A stretch of 10,287 nt of DNA. It comes from JBBROS01 sp043748985 (GTDB lineage: Bacteria; Pseudomonadota; Alphaproteobacteria; Acetobacterales; Acetobacteraceae). Below, in pieces: positions 5,187 to 10,287 of this stretch. The notes under the pieces are model-generated. The model had not been told where the DNA came from. It did not search any database and saw only the letters and a program-made list of their open reading frames with translations. Position 1 is the stretch's first letter, and every line of letters starts with the position of its first letter. A program made the translations under genes and the position numbers. Where the stretch lies: positions 1 to 10,287 of the forward strand of contig JAYVEG010000233.1 in assembly GCA_043748985.1 (NCBI GenBank), given 5' to 3'.

Positions 5187-6616
5187 GCTGCCATCACCTT
5201 TTCCTGCTCCACCCGGTCCCGCCCGACAGCTTCCAGATAGATCGGTGCGCCCAGGTCGAGCAGGGTGACGTTCCGGCAGCCGGCGCGGCCGGCGGGGCCG
5301 GTTGCGGATGCGCGTTCGCGACATTGGCGCATCGTGCACCCGTTGGCGGCCGGGCATGCGCGCAGGCGCTCGGCGGCCAGCATCGCGTCGACGTAGCGAC
5401 CCTGGAACCGCGTGATTCCGTGGCTGAGGCCCCAGGCGATCGCCGCCTCGCTCTCTGCCCGATGCAGTACGATCCGGTCCGCGCCCAGCCGCAGGACTGC
5501 ATCCCTCAGGTCTGCGCCTGCCGCTGTCATGGCGGGCGACCAGTTCAGCTTCACGAGCGACGGCTTGAGCACGGCGGGCGACGTCACCATCAGCGCGTGG
5601 TGGCTGACGCCGTCCAGGACGAGGTGCAGGCCGGCGAGCCGCAGCCTCTCCCGCGCCAGGATGAACGACTTGATGTCTGCGAAGGCCTCGACGAACGGTA
5701 CCTCCACCCCGATCCGCAAGCCGGCGGCAATCGCCTGCGGGCACGCCGAGGCGAAGTTCGCGAAGCCCGTCGAGAGGATGCCGGCGAGGGTCATGTTCAC
5801 GTGCAGCGCCGCTGCCCCGAGGCCCATCGACAACAAGCCGCCGCCGGGGACATCGTCCTTGAGTGCGCCGAGCATGCGCCGGTCGAGCCGGGCGGCCAGG
5901 TGGCTGAACAGGAACGGGTCCGCCATGGCCTGGCCGCCGGCGATCCGCGCCTCGAGCACTGCGGTCGAGATCGTTACTTCCCGGAACAGGGGCACCACCG
6001 GCACCGTCCGCCCCGGCCGCAGCAGGATCGCGGTCTGCCGGTGCATGAGGTCCGACAGCGCGCCGGTCTGCACGACTGCGTCCATCGCGGCGACCGCCCC
6101 GGTGTTGGACGGCGGCTCGGGCGGCATCGGCGCCTGGTCCCCCTCCGCGACACGTTCCGCCAGCCATGTCAGCGTCGGCAATGTTGCATTGGGCAGCGGC
6201 CACAGGCTGCGCAGCCCGCCCGCGTCAGGCACATCCGCCTTGAACAGCCTGGCGAGTATGTCCAGCAAGGCGGCGCCCGCGTCCGTCGGGCGGAACAGCA
6301 GGGCCATGTCCCCGTTCGGCAGCGCGAACAACTGTCCGCTGCAACGCGATGCGGCGTCATCCAGCACCGTGGCGGCGACCCGGCGATGATGCGCCCGCGG
6401 GCCGGGCGGCGGGATCCGCGACAGGTGCAGGGCCAGCAGCGACCATCCCAGCAGGCGCCCCGGTGGCGCCCGCAAGATCCGTTCGACCGCGTCCAGAAGC
6501 TGCCGGCCTACATGCACCCGGGCGAGGTCCGACCGGCCGGACAGTCCGGCGCGGACCTCGGCCCGGAATTCGGGGGGCTCGTCGAACGCGCGATTCGATG
6601 TCGTCGGCCTGTTCAT
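5183..6616 (-). CDS. Degenerate EAL-like domain protein with C-terminal cysteine cluster, first of a tandem pair
   Basis: A 477-residue soluble protein. The N-terminal part (about 55-125) looks like a decayed GGDEF-type domain, with LFALPNGDMALLF (97-109) in place of the GGDEF loop. The C-terminal part (about 187-415) follows the EAL order: LFSHLAARLDRRML (236-249), LHVNMTLAGIL (271-281, Asn kept), GVEVPF (303-308, Glu kept), HLVLDGVSHH (331-340, where catalytic EALs have LDDFG), VKLNWSP (355-361, Lys kept, the usual Asp replaced by Asn), and HGITRFQGRYV (399-409, terminal Gln-Gly kept). Loss of the second Asp of DDFG argues against c-di-GMP hydrolysis. Next comes C-x5-C-x4-C-x14-C (residues 421-447), a possible metal site. 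The start is probably ATG 6616; an in-frame ATG at 6676 would overlap the divergent gene. The Shine-Dalgarno is poor. It heads the operon with the second paralogue and lrgAB. Confidence 0.8.
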   Translation of the reverse strand: MNRPTTSNRAFDEPPEFRAEVRAGLSGRSDLARVHVGRQLLDAVERILRAPPGRLLGWSLLALHLSRIPPPGPRAHHRRVAATVLDDAASRCSGQLFALPNGDMALLFRPTDAGAALLDILARLFKADVPDAGGLRSLWPLPNATLPTLTWLAERVAEGDQAPMPPEPPSNTGAVAAMDAVVQTGALSDLMHRQTAILLRPGRTVPVVPLFREVTISTAVLEARIAGGQAMADPFLFSHLAARLDRRMLGALKDDVPGGGLLSMGLGAAALHVNMTLAGILSTGFANFASACPQAIAAGLRIGVEVPFVEAFADIKSFILARERLRLAGLHLVLDGVSHHALMVTSPAVLKPSLVKLNWSPAMTAAGADLRDAVLRLGADRIVLHRAESEAAIAWGLSHGITRFQGRYVDAMLAAERLRACPAANGCTMRQCRERASATGPAGRAGCRNVTLLDLGAPIYLEAVGRDRVEQEKVMAA

Positions 6617-6674
6617 GCAGCGGTAGTGTGACAGATAGATGGTGACCAATTCCTTAAGTCCGGTGCAGGATTCC

Positions 6675-7394
6675 ATGGCTCAGCTGCCGCCGGGCCGCCG
6701 CGTCTATGCGATCGGGGACGTTCACGGCCACCGGGCCAAGCTGGAGAGCGTGCATGCCTGCATCCGCGCCGACCTGGCTCTTCGCCCCGTCGCTGCGCCG
6801 CTGATCGTGCATCTCGGGGATCTCATCGACCGTGGGCCGGATTCCGCGGGCGTGGTGGCGTTGCTGGCCAATGGGCCGCCCTTGCCGGGCGTGCCCTGCG
6901 TGAACCTCATGGGCAACCATGAGTGGATGATGCTGCGGGCCCTGCGGACCGCGGGTGCCGACGACATCGACCGCTGGCTGGACAATGGCGGCGCTGCGAC
7001 CCTGGCCAGCTGGGGTTTGAAGTCCACCAGCAAGCCGCGCGACTGGCTGTCGGCCATTCCGCCCCGCCACCTGCTGTTGCTGCGCGACCTTACGCTGCAT
7101 CACACCCTGGCCGACTACATGTTCGTTCATGCCGGCGTGCGCCCGGGGATTCCGCTGGCGCAGCAGCGCGAGGCTGACATGTTGTGGATCCGCGACAGCT
7201 TCCTGCGGCACGAGGGCGTCATGCTGCCGGAGGCGCCGGGGCGGATGATCGTGCATGGCCATACGCCGGGGCCTGTGCCGGTGCTGAAGGCGAACCGGTT
7301 GGGCCTGGACACCGGCGCTGGCAAGGGCGGGCCTTTGACCTGCGCGATCCTGGAAGGTCGCAGCGTATCGATGTTTCACGTGGATCAGCCTTGA
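6675..7394 (+). CDS. PPP-family metallophosphoesterase (serine/threonine protein phosphatase-like)
   Basis: A cytoplasmic dinuclear-metal phosphatase of 239 residues, similar in size to the bacterial PrpA/lambda-phosphatase group. All metal-binding motifs are present in order: GDVHG (14-18), GDLIDRGPDS (48-57), GNHE (80-83), HAGVRPG (152-158) and HGHT (194-197). The WIR segment near 171 is also typical. It should hydrolyse phosphomonoesters, with phosphoprotein or small phosphorylated metabolites as substrate; the natural one cannot be read here. I prefer ATG 6675, with AGGA just upstream and homology starting at RRVYAIGDVHG, but ATG 6639 in the same frame would add 12 residues. It diverges from the EAL-lrgAB operon across a 58-base gap that must hold both promoters. 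hldE follows 55 bases downstream on the same strand. Confidence 0.93.
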   Translation: MAQLPPGRRVYAIGDVHGHRAKLESVHACIRADLALRPVAAPLIVHLGDLIDRGPDSAGVVALLANGPPLPGVPCVNLMGNHEWMMLRALRTAGADDIDRWLDNGGAATLASWGLKSTSKPRDWLSAIPPRHLLLLRDLTLHHTLADYMFVHAGVRPGIPLAQQREADMLWIRDSFLRHEGVMLPEAPGRMIVHGHTPGPVPVLKANRLGLDTGAGKGGPLTCAILEGRSVSMFHVDQP

Positions 7395-7406
7395 CGCAGC
7401 AGTCAA
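7391..7406. repeat. Operator-like inverted repeat upstream of hldE
   Basis: TTGAC (7391-7395), 6 bases, then GTCAA (7402-7406): a perfect 5+5 dyad with the half-site spacing typical of dimeric repressors. It overlaps the phosphatase stop codon and lies about 45 bases upstream of the hldE start. It could be an operator for hldE or chance; a dyad this short carries limited weight. Confidence 0.3.
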
Positions 7407-7449
7407 CCGCTGCTTGCCAGTCTGGCTGCGGCCCGCTAGCCCTTGCAGC

Positions 7450-9009
7450 ATGGACACTATGACGACAGGCGACCATGCGCCCGGACCCGGCCAGCCCACG
7501 CCCACGCAGCCTGAGCCTGGCGTGGGCCATGGCGGCGCCGAGCATGGACTGCCGCCCGACCTTGCCGTGTTGGCGCGGTCCATCCGTCGACTGGCCCGCA
7601 CCAGCGTCATGGTAATCGGCGATGTCATGCTCGACCGGTATATTTATGGGGCCGTCGAGCGGATCAGCCCGGAGGCCCCCATCCCCATCCTGTCGGTCGA
7701 GAGCGAGCGCGCCATGCCGGGCGGAGCTGGCAACGTGGTGCGGAACCTTACTGCTCTGGGCGCCGCGGTCGCCTTCGTCAGCGTGGTGGGCGACGACCAG
7801 GCGGGCTCGGATTTGACCGGGCTGATCGGCGTGCAGCCTGGTGTCGAACCCTGGCTGCTGGTCCATGGCGGCCGGGCCACTACCGTCAAGACGCGCTATG
7901 TGTCCAACGGCCAGCAGCTGTTGCGCGCCGACCGGGAGGAGACGGGCCCGATTCCGCCGAAGCTGGCCGAGCGCATGCTGCGGATTGCGGGTGACGCGTT
8001 GGCGGCGACTTCGGTCGCGGTTCTTTCGGATTACCGCAAGGGCGTTCTGGCGGGCACCGTGCCGGCGCAGTTGATCGCTGCGGCCAAGGCCGCGGGGCGT
8101 CAGGTGGTGGTGGACCCGCAGGGTCCCGACTATTCGCGCTATGCCGGTGCGGACGTGGTGACGCCGAACCGGCGCAAGCTGGCCGAGGCGACCGACATGC
8201 CAGTCGATACCGAGGCCGGCATCGTTGCCGCTGCGACTACGCTGCGCCGGGCGCACGGGTTTGGCGCCGTGCTGGTGACGCGCGCGGAGGACGGCATGAC
8301 GCTTGTCGACGCGGACGGCGCCCATCATTTTCCGGCCGAGGCGGCCGACGTGTTCGACGTGTCCGGCGCGGGCGATGCCGTGGTCGCGACGTTGGCGGCG
8401 GGGCTTGCCGCGGGGCTGGACCTGAAGATCGCCACGCGGATTGCCAACATGGCGGCCGGCATCGTGGTGGGGAAGGTTGGTCCGGCCGTCGCGCGCGAGA
8501 CCGACCTGTTGGCGGCCCTGACGCCCGAGGGGGGCACGCTGCGCAAGGTCGTTTCTCGCGAGGCTGCGGCCGAGCAGATCGAGCGCTGGCGGCGCAAGGG
8601 GTGGCGCACCGGCTTCACCAGCGGCGTGTTCGACAGCATACACCCGGGTCATGTCCACCTGCTGGACCAGGCGCGGGGCCAGTGCGACCGGCTGGTCGTG
8701 GGCCTGAATTCGGATGCGGGCGTGCGGCGCCGGGTCGGCGAGGGGCGCCTGGCGCAGGCGGAGGGGTTGCGGGCCGCGATCCTGGCCGATCTGCCGGCCG
8801 TGGACCTGGTCGTGATCTACGACGAGGAGACGCCGGACGCGACGCTCAATGCGCTGCGGCCCGATGTGCTGGTCAAGGGGGCCGACGACACCGGCGATGC
8901 GGGTGCAGGGGCGGAGCTGGTGCGGGGGTGGGGCGGGCGCGTATGGATCGCGGACCGGCTGCCGGGCCACGCTTTGGTGTCGCGCGCGGTTACGCAGGAT
9001 GCGGTCTGA
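7450..9009 (+). CDS. hldE: Bifunctional D-beta-D-heptose 7-phosphate kinase / D-beta-D-heptose 1-phosphate adenylyltransferase
   Basis: HldE makes ADP-D-glycero-heptose for the LPS inner core. The N-terminal kinase domain is of ribokinase/PfkB type: GDVMLDRYIYGAVERISPEAP (58-77), PGGAGNV (90-96), VVGDDQAG (112-119), the phosphate-loop GAGD (307-310) and VVDPQGPDYSRY (220-231). The C-terminal nucleotidyltransferase domain shows GVFDSIHPGHVHLLDQAR (392-409, HxGH motif), LNSD (419-422) and VLVKGADD (473-480). The 519-residue length is a little long because of a Pro/Gly-rich N-terminal extension (about 10-35); the start is uncertain (ATG 7450, 7459 or 7414) and lacks a good Shine-Dalgarno. Several usually conserved residues are changed. 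The NxxE motif reads NRRK (240-243), the RPVNPLEDR-like stretch reads RLAQAEGLR (433-441), and the C-terminal STT-containing motif reads LPGHALVSRAV (504-514). Fold and order still support HldE, but activity of each half is open. Confidence 0.9.
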   Translation: MDTMTTGDHAPGPGQPTPTQPEPGVGHGGAEHGLPPDLAVLARSIRRLARTSVMVIGDVMLDRYIYGAVERISPEAPIPILSVESERAMPGGAGNVVRNLTALGAAVAFVSVVGDDQAGSDLTGLIGVQPGVEPWLLVHGGRATTVKTRYVSNGQQLLRADREETGPIPPKLAERMLRIAGDALAATSVAVLSDYRKGVLAGTVPAQLIAAAKAAGRQVVVDPQGPDYSRYAGADVVTPNRRKLAEATDMPVDTEAGIVAAATTLRRAHGFGAVLVTRAEDGMTLVDADGAHHFPAEAADVFDVSGAGDAVVATLAAGLAAGLDLKIATRIANMAAGIVVGKVGPAVARETDLLAALTPEGGTLRKVVSREAAAEQIERWRRKGWRTGFTSGVFDSIHPGHVHLLDQARGQCDRLVVGLNSDAGVRRRVGEGRLAQAEGLRAAILADLPAVDLVVIYDEETPDATLNALRPDVLVKGADDTGDAGAGAELVRGWGGRVWIADRLPGHALVSRAVTQDAV

Positions 9010-9074
9010 TATGACGGGCGCCGGTGCTTTACCGAAGGCTTGAAGGCCCGGCGACGACAGGGTTGGTTCACGTT

Positions 9075-9551
9075 TTATTCTGCCCGCAAGGCGGCGCGCA
9101 GGCCAATTACGCCGGCGGGGTCCTCGGTGAAGGCGAGGCGCTGTCCGGCCAGCATCGCGAAGCGTTGCATCAGGGCGCGGCGCCGGGCGGGCGGTAGCGG
9201 GTGGGCGGGGGCGTCGCGGATCATTTCCGCCTCGCGCTCGCAGGTGACGATGAGTCCGATGTCAATTGGCAGGAGGTCGATTGGGAACTCGTGATCGACC
9301 GCGAAGAACAGCGCGTCGGCGAAGTCGCGGTATTCTGGCCATTTCAGGTCGGTCAGGAAGTCGCGCGGGCCGGATTTCACTTCGATGCAGGCAAATCCAC
9401 CGTCGCCGCGCAGGGCCAGGATGTCGGCGCGGCGGCCGTTCGGCAGCGGCATCTCGTGCACCGGCGCCCAGCCGAGCTGGAGGCATAGCCGGGCGGTTGC
9501 CCTGCGGACGCGAAGGGAGCGTTCCGGCAGGGAGGGAGGCGGTGCATCCAT
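9075..9551 (-). CDS. mmcB: MmcB family DNA repair protein (PD-(D/E)xK-like nuclease fold)
   Basis: A 158-residue cytoplasmic protein of the alphaproteobacterial MmcB family, named from mitomycin C sensitivity in Caulobacter. The nuclease-fold core is visible: GRRADILAL (39-47) with Asp43, then CIEVKSGPRDFLTDLKWPEYRDFADALFFAVD (55-86) holding the Glu57-x-Lys59 pair, and PIDIGLIV (95-102). Both the acidic and Lys residues of a PD-(D/E)xK site are present, so catalysis is possible, though a nuclease substrate is not established. The start ATG 9551 fits the family N-terminus; there is no Shine-Dalgarno close to it. A promoter-like pair (9558-9586) would place the transcript start at the ATG itself. 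No GTTC-N7-GTTC-type alphaproteobacterial LexA box is visible upstream. It converges on hldE and diverges from the Rrf2-type regulator. Confidence 0.9.
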   Translation of the reverse strand: MDAPPPSLPERSLRVRRATARLCLQLGWAPVHEMPLPNGRRADILALRGDGGFACIEVKSGPRDFLTDLKWPEYRDFADALFFAVDHEFPIDLLPIDIGLIVTCEREAEMIRDAPAHPLPPARRRALMQRFAMLAGQRLAFTEDPAGVIGLRAALRAE

Positions 9552-9557
9552 TCACGT

Positions 9558-9586
9558 TTTGTACACGCTCTTCCCCTAAGCTCCAA
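9558..9586 (-). promoter_or_regulatory. Possible mmcB promoter giving a leaderless mRNA
   Basis: On the minus strand TTGGAG (9586-9581) precedes TACAAA (9563-9558) with exactly 17 bases between. Each is a partial match to the -35 and -10 consensus (3/6 and 4/6). Only six bases separate the -10 from the mmcB ATG, so transcription would begin at or next to the start codon. That agrees with the missing Shine-Dalgarno. It is an inference from spacing only. Confidence 0.3.
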
Positions 9587-9647
9587 GGCGTTGTAACAAA
9601 TCTGCATTGACCGGAACTTGCCCGGTCCGCGGAGACTTTTGGCCGCC

Positions 9648-10079
9648 ATGGTTGCCACACGGTTTGCCGTTGCGATTCACATTCTTCTGCTGTTGGCATG
9701 CCGGCAGCGCAGTGGTCCCGCGACAAGTCACCTTATTGCCGAAAGCGTGAACACCAACCCTGTCGTGGTGCGGCGGATCACTGGACAACTGGCGCGTGCC
9801 GGTTTGGTGCGGGTTCGGCGCGGGCCTGGTGGGGCGGAGTTGGTGCGGTCACCGGACCTGATCACGCTATGCGACGTGTGGCGCGCGATGAATCCTGGCA
9901 AGGCGAGCCCGATGCTGCCCTTGCATGCCTTTCCGAATCTGGATTGCCCGGTCGGACGCGACGTTCACGCAGTCCTTGGTTGTGCGTTCGCGTCGGTCGA
10001 GCAGGCCATGCAGACGGCCATGCAAGGCACGACCCTGGCAGGGCTGGTCGCCAGCATGCAGGCGAAGGCCGCGTCTTAG
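9648..10079 (+). CDS. Rrf2 family transcriptional regulator, YwnA-like
   Basis: A DNA-binding regulator of 143 residues. The winged helix-turn-helix is clear: MVATRFAVAIHILLLLA (1-17), SHLIAESVNTNPVVVRRITGQLARAGLV (27-54), and the wing RRGPGGAELVRSPDLITLCDVWRA (57-80). The phrase SVNTNPVVVRRI and the later PNLDCPVGRDV (96-106) match the Bacillus YwnA subgroup as I remember it. The three closely spaced cysteines of Fe-S Rrf2 proteins (IscR, NsrR) are absent; Cys residues are isolated at 18, 75, 100 and 112, so an Fe-S cluster is unlikely. I chose ATG 9648; the frame is also open from a TTG at 9618. GGAG lies 13 bases upstream, rather far. A short dyad TTGTAACAA (9591-9599) in the divergent gap could be an operator. 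Its stop overlaps that of the convergent phhB. Its target is unknown. Confidence 0.9.
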   Translation: MVATRFAVAIHILLLLACRQRSGPATSHLIAESVNTNPVVVRRITGQLARAGLVRVRRGPGGAELVRSPDLITLCDVWRAMNPGKASPMLPLHAFPNLDCPVGRDVHAVLGCAFASVEQAMQTAMQGTTLAGLVASMQAKAAS

Positions 10080-10287
10080 TCGAGACCGTCGATTGCCGCT
10101 GCCATGGCGACGTCCCGCGCGCTCAATCCGCGGGCATCGTGCGTTGTCAGCGTGATCGTCACGCGGTTGTAGACGTTCGACCACTCCGGGTGGTGGTCCA
10201 TCTTTTCCGCGAGCAGAGCGACCCGGCTCATGAATGCCCAGGCAGCCGAAAAATCACTGAACCGGAACGACCGCTCGATTGCGTCGC
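10076..10287 (-). CDS. phhB: Pterin-4a-carbinolamine dehydratase (partial, N-terminus off the right edge)
   Basis: The visible 69 C-terminal residues contain the family's catalytic segment: FRFSDFSAAWAFMSRVAL, then AEKMDHHPEWSNVYNRVTITLTTHD, which includes the DHHPEW His-His pair and the following NVYN. The ending GLSARDVAMAAAIDGLD is also typical. The enzyme dehydrates 4a-hydroxytetrahydrobiopterin, the by-product of aromatic amino acid hydroxylation, in the cytoplasm. In bacteria lacking phenylalanine hydroxylase it may serve pterin or folate metabolism. The family is about 95-110 residues long, so 25 to 40 residues lie outside the window. Its stop TAA (10078-10076) overlaps the TAG (10077-10079) of the Rrf2 gene on the other strand. 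Confidence 0.95.
   Translation of the reverse strand, partial: DAIERSFRFSDFSAAWAFMSRVALLAEKMDHHPEWSNVYNRVTITLTTHDARGLSARDVAMAAAIDGLD

Noticed and set aside
5187..6203. Upstream extension of the second EAL-like gene to give 732 residues
   Set aside because: The extension only reads the first EAL-like gene in another frame. ATG 5186, overlapping the upstream TGA as ATGA, is the natural start.
4970..6631. 553-residue plus-strand open frame antisense to the first EAL-like gene
   Set aside because: Its translation is Arg/Gln/Gly-rich without motifs, while the minus strand shows coherent EAL-type blocks and a paralogue. It is a codon-bias shadow.
7391..7419. TTGACG as -35 of an hldE promoter
   Set aside because: No acceptable -10 lies 16-18 bases downstream.
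9019..9053. CGCCGG...CCGGCG as a bidirectional terminator between hldE and mmcB
   Set aside because: Only 6 bp with a loop over 20 bases and no T-tract on either side; too weak to call.
1..10287. Mobile elements, CRISPR arrays, phage genes or a tRNA attachment site
   Set aside because: No transposase, integrase or spaced direct repeats are visible, and no second copy of the tRNA-Ala 3' end is present in the window.

Overview
The window reads as ordinary chromosomal DNA of a high-GC alphaproteobacterium. The order Rhodospirillales or Acetobacterales is my best guess, but that is inference. Reasons: strong G/C bias at third codon positions, a MmcB-type DNA repair protein typical of alphaproteobacteria, a CCA-encoding tRNA-Ala(CGC), and alphaproteobacterial-looking YggT, FolD, LrgAB and HldE. 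There is no transposase, integrase, phage gene or CRISPR array. Genes are tightly packed, with several ATGA start/stop overlaps.

Layout. (1) Positions 2049 to 1, minus strand: an operon yggT - folD - secreted lipoprotein with two retropepsin-like DTG motifs, the last running off the left edge. (2) Positions 2066-2276: a 210-base gap holding a strong hairpin, one copy of a hairpin-forming repeat, and a probable stable-RNA promoter. (3) Positions 2277-2352, plus: tRNA-Ala(CGC), tail-to-tail with a minus-strand periplasmic FKBP-type isomerase gene (2789-2364). A second copy of the hairpin repeat lies upstream of that gene. (4) Positions 6616 to 2901, minus: a probable four-gene operon of two tandem, degenerate EAL-domain paralogues followed by lrgA and lrgB. 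(5) Positions 6675-9009, plus, divergent from the operon: a PPP-type metallophosphatase, then hldE (heptose-7-phosphate kinase / heptose-1-phosphate adenylyltransferase). (6) Positions 9551-9075, minus: mmcB. (7) Positions 9648-10079, plus: a YwnA-like Rrf2-family regulator divergent from mmcB. Its stop codon overlaps that of a convergent pterin-4a-carbinolamine dehydratase gene, which runs off the right edge.

How the genes fit together. FolD supplies one-carbon folate intermediates, HldE makes ADP-heptose for LPS, the FKBP folds envelope proteins, and MmcB serves DNA repair. The one unit that looks like an uncharacterised system is the EAL-like/EAL-like/LrgA/LrgB cluster. Two apparently non-catalytic c-di-GMP-type domain proteins, one with a four-cysteine cluster near its C-terminus, appear co-transcribed with a holin-like or metabolite-export membrane pair. 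The second item of interest is the 58-bp hairpin repeat, whose two copies differ in ways that largely preserve pairing. The third is HldE, which lacks several residues normally conserved in its family.
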